This document shows positions 5,732 to 6,634 of a stretch of DNA of 6,634 bases, piece after piece. The notes beneath the pieces are model-generated. The model did no database searches, was not told the DNA's origin, and worked only from the letters and a program-made list of their open reading frames with translations. Position 1 is the first letter of the stretch. Each line of letters begins with the position of its first letter. This stretch comes from Candidatus Aminicenantota bacterium. Lineage in GTDB: Bacteria > Acidobacteriota > Aminicenantia > UBA2199. Where the stretch lies: assembly GCA_024644125.1 (NCBI GenBank), contig JAHELQ010000308.1, positions 1 to 6,634 on the forward strand, read 5' to 3'. A program made the position numbers and the translations under genes.

Positions 5732-6634
5732 ATGACACAATTAGAGCATGCAAAAAGCGGAAATATTACCCCGCAGATGGATATTGTCGCCCGCAAAGAG
5801 GGGCTAACCAAAGAAGAAATTCTGTCATTCATCGCTGAGGGAAAAGTCGTTATTCCGGCTAACTGCAATCACAAGAACCTTGATCCAATTGGGATCGGCG
5901 CCCGCACAAGGACGAAGATCAACGCCAATATAGGTACTTCCAAAGATTTCTCGGATGTTAACGATGAAATAAAAAAAATAGAAAATGTCATCAAATATAA
6001 AGCCGATGCCGTGATGGATCTCAGCACCGGCGGAGATATCACCGAAATACGGAGAGCCTTGATCGCCAAATCGACCATCCCGTTCGGCAATGTGCCGATC
6101 TATCAGATGGTGATCGATTTTGTAAATACCGGCGAATCCTTTGTGAACATGGCATTTGAGCAGATGCTCGAATTTATCGAAATTCAGGCCCGGGATGGCG
6201 TCGATTTCATGACCATTCACGCCGGGCTTACCATGGCTGCGGTCGAGAAACTGAGGGCACAAAAACGGAAGGCCGATATCGTGTCCAGGGGCGGCTCCAT
6301 TATCACCGGCTGGATGCTTCACAACAAAAAAGAAAATCCGTTTTACGAACATTTCGACCAGATTCTCGACGTGTGCCGCCAACACGATGTAACCCTGTCA
6401 TTGGGAGACGGCTTGAGACCCGGCTGCCTTGCGGATGGCAGTGATTGGGGACAAATCGAGGAGCTTCTCACTCTGGGGCAATTGGTGAAGCGATGTCGGG
6501 ATGCAGGTGTGCAGGTGATGGTCGAGGGGCCGGGGCATTTGCCCATCGATCAAATCGAAATGAACATCAAGCTCCAGAAATCCGTTTGCCTGGATGCCCC
6601 GTTTTATGTGCTCGGACCAATTGTCACCGATATC
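5732..6634 (+). CDS. thiC: ThiC-family radical SAM enzyme (HMP-P synthase, or BzaF-type HBI synthase), 5' part
   Basis: The first 301 codons are present and the window edge cuts the rest. ThiC turns aminoimidazole ribotide (AIR) into the pyrimidine phosphate of thiamin; the anaerobic paralogue BzaF turns AIR into 5-hydroxybenzimidazole for cobamide lower ligands. Family blocks are in order: NANIGTS (64-70), MDLSTGGD (95-102), VDFMTIHAG (157-165), SRGGS (185-189), SLGDGLRPG (223-231), MVEGPGH (263-269) and FYVLGPIVTDI (291-301). The protein starts directly with MTQLEHAKSGNIT, so it is the short form of about 430 residues without the extra N-terminal domain of E. coli ThiC. The C-terminal CX2CX4C motif for the radical SAM cluster would lie outside the window. 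GAGGA (5723-5727) is four bases before the ATG. I lean to thiC by default, but the upstream region lacks a TPP riboswitch and C45 in IPANCNH is unlike the IPANINH I recall in many ThiC, so BzaF remains open. Confidence 0.88.
   Translation, partial: MTQLEHAKSGNITPQMDIVARKEGLTKEEILSFIAEGKVVIPANCNHKNLDPIGIGARTRTKINANIGTSKDFSDVNDEIKKIENVIKYKADAVMDLSTGGDITEIRRALIAKSTIPFGNVPIYQMVIDFVNTGESFVNMAFEQMLEFIEIQARDGVDFMTIHAGLTMAAVEKLRAQKRKADIVSRGGSIITGWMLHNKKENPFYEHFDQILDVCRQHDVTLSLGDGLRPGCLADGSDWGQIEELLTLGQLVKRCRDAGVQVMVEGPGHLPIDQIEMNIKLQKSVCLDAPFYVLGPIVTDI

Noticed and set aside
5825..6385. A 186-codon open frame on the minus strand inside the thiC-like gene
   Set aside because: The plus strand encodes an uninterrupted series of ThiC family blocks, so the antisense frame is incidental.

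Overview
The window reads as ordinary chromosomal DNA from an uncultured or little-studied anaerobic, Gram-negative-type bacterium. It holds six protein genes, of which the first and last are cut by the window edges. The genes are a U32-type iron-sulfur protein with a C-terminal tail, a cold-shock protein, a Uup-type ABC-F ATPase, a YhbQ-like GIY-YIG protein, a secreted C25 (gingipain-family) cysteine peptidase and a short-form ThiC-like radical SAM enzyme. A C25 peptidase beside a ThiC/BzaF-type enzyme and a cysteine-rich U32 protein suggests an anaerobe. It could belong to the FCB/Cloacimonadota-like lineages or a deltaproteobacterium-like lineage, but the sequence alone does not settle the taxon.

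Layout. Bases 2-868 (+) hold the 3' part of the U32 gene. An AT-rich gap follows, with two small palindromes, a near-consensus sigma-70 promoter (984-1012) and a long leader for the cold-shock gene at 1134-1334. A stem-loop and a 140-base gap lead to uup (1475-3334), which is followed after 12 bases by the yhbQ-like gene (3347-3610). A GC-rich hairpin at 3618-3642, flanked by nine A on one side and a T-rich stretch on the other, terminates both this run and the convergent C25 peptidase gene (3688-5379, minus). A 352-base AT-rich divergent region, rich in palindromes and without a recognisable TPP or cobalamin riboswitch, separates the peptidase from the thiC-like gene (5732 to the window end, +).

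How the genes relate. Only uup and the yhbQ-like gene look like an operon. The others seem to be independent units with housekeeping or envelope roles: cold adaptation, ribosome-associated ATPase, nuclease-fold protein, exported proteolysis, and thiamin or lower-ligand base synthesis. I see no CRISPR array, insertion sequence, tRNA, rRNA or prophage feature, and no convincing new multi-gene system. The points most worth a second look are the U32 protein with a PCP-reductase-like tail, the alternating hairpins in the cold-shock leader, the stand-alone codon-biased C25 peptidase, and the ThiC-versus-BzaF question with its unusual upstream control region.
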